Source of the DNA: Desulfobulbaceae bacterium
Lineage (GTDB): Bacteria; Desulfobacterota; Desulfobulbia; Desulfobulbales; Desulfobulbaceae
Length of the DNA stretch: 64,000 bases
NCBI GenBank assembly: GCA_003508005.1
Contig: DNUE01000033.1
Location: forward strand, 23,560 to 87,559
Direction: 5' to 3'
The position numbers and the translations under genes were made by a program. Shown piece after piece: positions 60,796 through 64,000 of the stretch (the first letter of the stretch is position 1; every line of letters begins with the position of its first letter). The notes beneath the pieces were generated by a model, which did no database searches, had not been told where the DNA came from, and was given only the letters and a program-made list of their open reading frames with translations.

Positions 60796-60876
60796 GGGAT
60801 ATTCTCGCCCTGATGGGTTTCACCGGGCGCTTGCTTTCGGCTCGACCCGCCTTATCCACTGTTTAGGAGCAGACCT

Positions 60877-61794
60877 CTACTTGCCAAACAGTCCCTTCAG
60901 TGCGTCCTGCACCTCCGGCGGCATGCCCTGGCTTGGCGGCGGCGAAGCTTTTTCCCGTCCGGCCTGCCCGGGAAGAGAATCTGGAACCGCGTTGTCCCTT
61001 CCTTCGGGTGCGGGATCTGCCCCCGGCATCCCAAACGCACCGCTTTGCCACTTTGCCTTCATTTTCTCCGCCCCGTCCGGTTCCTTCAGGGTGCTGACCA
61101 TGTCCCGGGCCATCTGCTGGGACAGCGCATCCGCCTCTGCATCCTGGACCGGGGTGATGTCAGCGGGCAGGGCAAAGGCCGCATCGGGCGGGGCAGAGGT
61201 GTCAATGGCGGTGGCCGTGACGGTGGACTGCATCCCCAGGAGATTCATCTCGGTCAGCAGGGGCACGTCGGTCTGATGGATGACATTGACGGTCATGCCC
61301 ATGACCGTGGTACGGTCGCAGTCGTATCCGAGGATTTGAGTTGCCTTGAGCACGGTTTCTCCCTGGAACTGATTGGCCATGGACAAGCCCAGTTCCTTGG
61401 CGTTCTTCTTCACGTTTTGTTGCTCGGCGGCGGAGAGCTTGCGATATTCCTCGTTGAAGATTTTTGCGGGATTGGTGGACTTTGTCCCGGTTTTGGCGAC
61501 CAGGTCAAAGATGTAGAGCCAGTCCGGGTCGGTTATCTCCAGAGATGATGTCTTGTTGCTGATACCGAACATGCTGGTAATGCCCTCGTGCTTCTTGGCC
61601 CGCTGTTTGCCGTAATCCCTGATATACAGGGTTTCCGTCCCGTTTTCCGAGCCGGCAATCGTATAGGAAATAGTAGCGTGCTGGAAGGGCAGCTTCATTT
61701 CCCAGGGGCTGTCATCGGCCATGGCCGGAGCAGCGGCAAAAAGGGACAGGAGAAGGAGAAGCGGGACAAAACGACGCGGGTTAAGCAGATGCAT
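60877..61794 (-). CDS. Secreted protein of unknown function (DUF4412-like)
   Basis: The 305-residue protein begins with a signal peptide ending at AMADDSPWEMKLPFQ. It continues with beta-rich sequence carrying TETLYIRDYGKQRAKKHEG, SLEITDPDWLYIFDLVAKTGT and TQILGYDCDRTTVMGMTVNVI. This resembles periplasmic DUF4412-type proteins. The last 60 residues are Pro, Gly and Gln rich and look disordered. A GGAGG site 8 bases upstream fixes the start at 61794. No function is known. Confidence 0.7.
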   Translation of the reverse strand: MHLLNPRRFVPLLLLLSLFAAAPAMADDSPWEMKLPFQHATISYTIAGSENGTETLYIRDYGKQRAKKHEGITSMFGISNKTSSLEITDPDWLYIFDLVAKTGTKSTNPAKIFNEEYRKLSAAEQQNVKKNAKELGLSMANQFQGETVLKATQILGYDCDRTTVMGMTVNVIHQTDVPLLTEMNLLGMQSTVTATAIDTSAPPDAAFALPADITPVQDAEADALSQQMARDMVSTLKEPDGAEKMKAKWQSGAFGMPGADPAPEGRDNAVPDSLPGQAGREKASPPPSQGMPPEVQDALKGLFGK

Positions 61795-61861
61795 AGTCAG
61801 ATCCTCCGATCGGAATATAGATAAAACTGTGCCATTGCTGGCCCAGCCGGTAAATAACGCA

Positions 61862-64000
61862 TCACAGATCGACAAGTTCGCTGAACAGTTCCCTGGCGCC
61901 ACGGATCTTGTCGCCATTGCCGATGGTGGCTCGGAAACCGCTCTTGCTCAGATTTTCGAAACAGGATGCAAAGCTGCGCAGGTCTGCCACGGTGGCGGCC
62001 AGGGCCTGCTCGACCCGCTGCTGTTTGAAATCAACGGTGACCCCGGACAGAAAATCGTTGCGCGCAGTTGCCCCCTTGGCCGCCGGCGCTTGGAGGGGGT
62101 CCAGGCTGCCGTAGGTGCCGAGAATAAGCTGCTCCATAACCTGGGGCGAGAGGTCCAGGTCCCGGATATGTCGCCCCAGGTCATCGTAGGCAGCATAGGT
62201 TCGGCTGATGTGCGGGTCGCGGTAGCTGACCAGGCCGAAATTGCCGGTGAGGTGGTTGAACTGGACAAAGCAGCCGTAGGCCCCGCCCATCTGGCGCACC
62301 GTATTCCAGAGATAGTCGCGGGAAATCCAGGTCTTGAGCACCTCGAATTGGCCGTTATATTGCCCGGGATCGGCAAATATCCGGCAGCCCTGGACATTGT
62401 AGACCACCTCGGCGGAGGTGCACAGGCCCTGGTTCGGGGCAAAGGGAGTGAATTCCGGCGCCACCGGGCTGACCTCGCCGGCGGCCAGGCAGGCCACCAC
62501 TGTTTCGGCCTGCTGCTGAAAAGCGCTTATGTCCGAAGCGCCGCCGGTAATCGACAGCAGCAAGGCCTTCCTCCGGAAGAGGAGGTCGCGCAGTTCCTCC
62601 AGGGCGCGGAGGAAATCGTCCTCCCGCCGGTCATAATCCCTGGCGAGCTCCTTAAGGTGCAGATAGGAAGTGGCGCCGTTGACGTACTCGTTGTACTGAC
62701 CGGCCTGGCTCAGGTGGGCGAAAACCCTGGAGGCAGCGAGACTGTAGCCTTCGCTCTGGACCGAGTGCTCGGCCCAGGCGAATTCGCGCAGCACGATCTC
62801 CCTGATCCGCTGGCGATTTGCAAAGGAGACGCCGCAGAAGATCTCCCCGGCAAGGGAAAGCGCCCGGTCCAGGAAGGTGCTGAGCGCCTTGAGATGAAAC
62901 CAGGCCATGGGGCGGCAGCCCTCACTGGTGTCGCCGAGCCGGGTATAGGTGTTGAAGGAATTGCTGAAACCGCCGGTATACATCCCCAGCTCACGGGCAA
63001 ACTGCATGTAGTCCTTGCTGTCGGTACCGATCTCGGTGACGATGGTGCCGAAGAGATCGAGCAAGGGCAGGAGACGGGGAGGCAGCATCGCGCAGTCAAG
63101 GCCGAAATCCATATAAACGATGCCATTGGTCGGCAGCTCGTTGACCAGGAGCTGCCGACCGGCAAGTTCGGCAACCTGCACCTGATGATAGGCGGGCCGG
63201 GGATCAAGGTCCTTGATCCGCAGCCTGGGAAGCAGATTCAAGGTTTCGGCATCATTGGGCATCTGCTGGAGCTGTACCAGTTCCCTCGTTCTGCGGACAA
63301 TCTTTTCCCGCTCATCAGCGTTCAGGCTGTTTTCATAGTCGGCCAGGCGCTGCTGTTCCTCCTGGTTCATCAGGGCATTCTTATCCTGATCAGGGCGGAG
63401 GATGATCTCCACGGTGGAAGGGTTGTCCAGCAGGTGCGCGCTGATGAGCTGTTCAAAATACCGCTCGCTCAGGGCTTTGGTCCGGATCGTGCGGAAGAGT
63501 TCGTCATTGCACATGGCGGCAAAGGGGTCCGCGCCGTGCATGACGGCCGGCAAGGCCTTGCTGATCAGGTCCAGGCCGCGCTGGGCCTTGGTCATATCTT
63601 CCCGGACCGAGAATTCATACTTGTTCAGCTCGGAAAGGACCAGATCACGGTCGAGTCCGTCGGTGACCATCTGCCCTAGGGTCCGGCGGTATACCTCCCT
63701 GAAACCGTCCAGGTGGGAGGCTTCGCTGCCGATCAGGTAGGTCATCATAATTGTGGTGAAGGAGGAATTGGCGAGAAAGAGACCGCCGAAGTCCTTGCAC
63801 AGGCCGGCCTCGAGAATGGCCTTTTTCAGCGGCGAGGCATCGGAGTTGTAGAGGATCTGGGCAATGATCTGAAAGGCGGTGTTCAGCTCCAGCTCCAGCA
63901 CCGTGCCGATCGTCGACCCCACGGAGAGAAAGGTCTTGCCTGACAGGTCCGCGCCCTTCTGCACCCCGTAGGTGTCTTCGATGAGCACCGGCTGCCGGAT
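61862..64000 (-). CDS. M16C-family zinc metallopeptidase (PreP/falcilysin-like), C-terminal part
   Basis: The C-terminal ~710 residues of a presequence-protease-like M16C peptidase; the gene enters from the right edge, so the N-terminal HxxEH zinc site is outside the window. Typical segments are AELAGRQLLVNELPTNGIVYMDFGLDCAMLP, GMYTGGFSNSFNTYTRLGDTSEGCRPMAWFHLKALSTFL, and a late MGGAYGCFVQFNHLTGNFGLVSYRDPHISRTYAAYDDLGRHIRDLD. Members degrade short unstructured peptides. There is no start codon within the window; the frame is open to base 64000. Confidence 0.9.
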   Translation of the reverse strand: MRQPVLIEDTYGVQKGADLSGKTFLSVGSTIGTVLELELNTAFQIIAQILYNSDASPLKKAILEAGLCKDFGGLFLANSSFTTIMMTYLIGSEASHLDGFREVYRRTLGQMVTDGLDRDLVLSELNKYEFSVREDMTKAQRGLDLISKALPAVMHGADPFAAMCNDELFRTIRTKALSERYFEQLISAHLLDNPSTVEIILRPDQDKNALMNQEEQQRLADYENSLNADEREKIVRRTRELVQLQQMPNDAETLNLLPRLRIKDLDPRPAYHQVQVAELAGRQLLVNELPTNGIVYMDFGLDCAMLPPRLLPLLDLFGTIVTEIGTDSKDYMQFARELGMYTGGFSNSFNTYTRLGDTSEGCRPMAWFHLKALSTFLDRALSLAGEIFCGVSFANRQRIREIVLREFAWAEHSVQSEGYSLAASRVFAHLSQAGQYNEYVNGATSYLHLKELARDYDRREDDFLRALEELRDLLFRRKALLLSITGGASDISAFQQQAETVVACLAAGEVSPVAPEFTPFAPNQGLCTSAEVVYNVQGCRIFADPGQYNGQFEVLKTWISRDYLWNTVRQMGGAYGCFVQFNHLTGNFGLVSYRDPHISRTYAAYDDLGRHIRDLDLSPQVMEQLILGTYGSLDPLQAPAAKGATARNDFLSGVTVDFKQQRVEQALAATVADLRSFASCFENLSKSGFRATIGNGDKIRGARELFSELVDL

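Overview
The window is about 64 kb of a moderately GC-rich, gene-dense bacterial chromosome with more than 60 protein genes and two tRNA genes. The gene set points to an anaerobic Desulfobacterota lineage, probably Desulfobulbales-like. The evidence is a selenocysteine formate dehydrogenase, a small ArsC-like selenoprotein, a rubrerythrin/desulfoferrodoxin/rubredoxin/FprA oxygen-defence cluster, DsrE/TusA-type sulfur-relay proteins, and a sigma54-type regulator. The placement is inferred from gene content; no rRNA gene is present.

Layout. 1-3137 (minus strand): the 5' part of a Sec-containing formate dehydrogenase cut by the window edge, then a PiT phosphate transporter with its PhoU-like partner. 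3467-8220: a YhaO/YhaN (SbcD-like nuclease plus SMC-like ATPase) pair. 8256-15045: U32 protein, YpfJ peptidase, LemA, MscL with a zinc ribbon, glucokinase, and a TVP38-type membrane protein overlapping a disulfide-reductase-like flavoprotein. 15244-19622: a four-PAS hybrid histidine kinase and a DegP-type protease. 19680-23925: MazG-like and APH-like pair, tgt, yajC, CDF exporter. 24084-24422: an ArsC-family selenoprotein hidden by an in-frame TGA. 24554-27933: a bioF-bioG-bioC-bioD biotin operon. 28791-33584: pal, then the oxygen/peroxide-defence cluster led by a Fur-family regulator with an extra C-terminal domain.

33496-33943 holds an exact 90-bp duplication of a gene's 3' end around a composite palindromic repeat. 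34026-40630 (minus strand): gatC-gatA-hisC-cmk, an HD-GYP response regulator, a histone-deacetylase-like hydrolase and 5-formyl-THF cyclo-ligase. 40722-43504: a divergent YedE transporter and a TusA/DsrE/DsrF-like/DsrH-like mini cluster. 44684-51246: an AT-rich stretch with DnaA-box matches, then dnaN-gyrB-gyrA, followed by gpsA. 52292-55125 (minus strand): rdgB, queH and a NifA-type regulator. 55194-55388: tRNA-Ser(UGA) and tRNA-Ser(GCU). 55427-58949 (minus strand): SH3 protein, NapH-like ferredoxin membrane protein with a tiny CXXC protein, thiamine-binding-like protein, and parB-parA with a consensus parS upstream. 59061-64000: nadB, a secreted protein of unknown function and an M16C peptidase cut by the right edge.

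The parS site, parAB, dnaN, gyrB and gyrA lie within 15 kb, so this may be near the chromosome origin. The most notable items are the two UGA-decoded selenoproteins, the split TusA/DsrE-type relay next to a YedE transporter, the Fur fusion with its large palindromic operator, and the repeat insertion that duplicated 90 bp while keeping its host gene intact.
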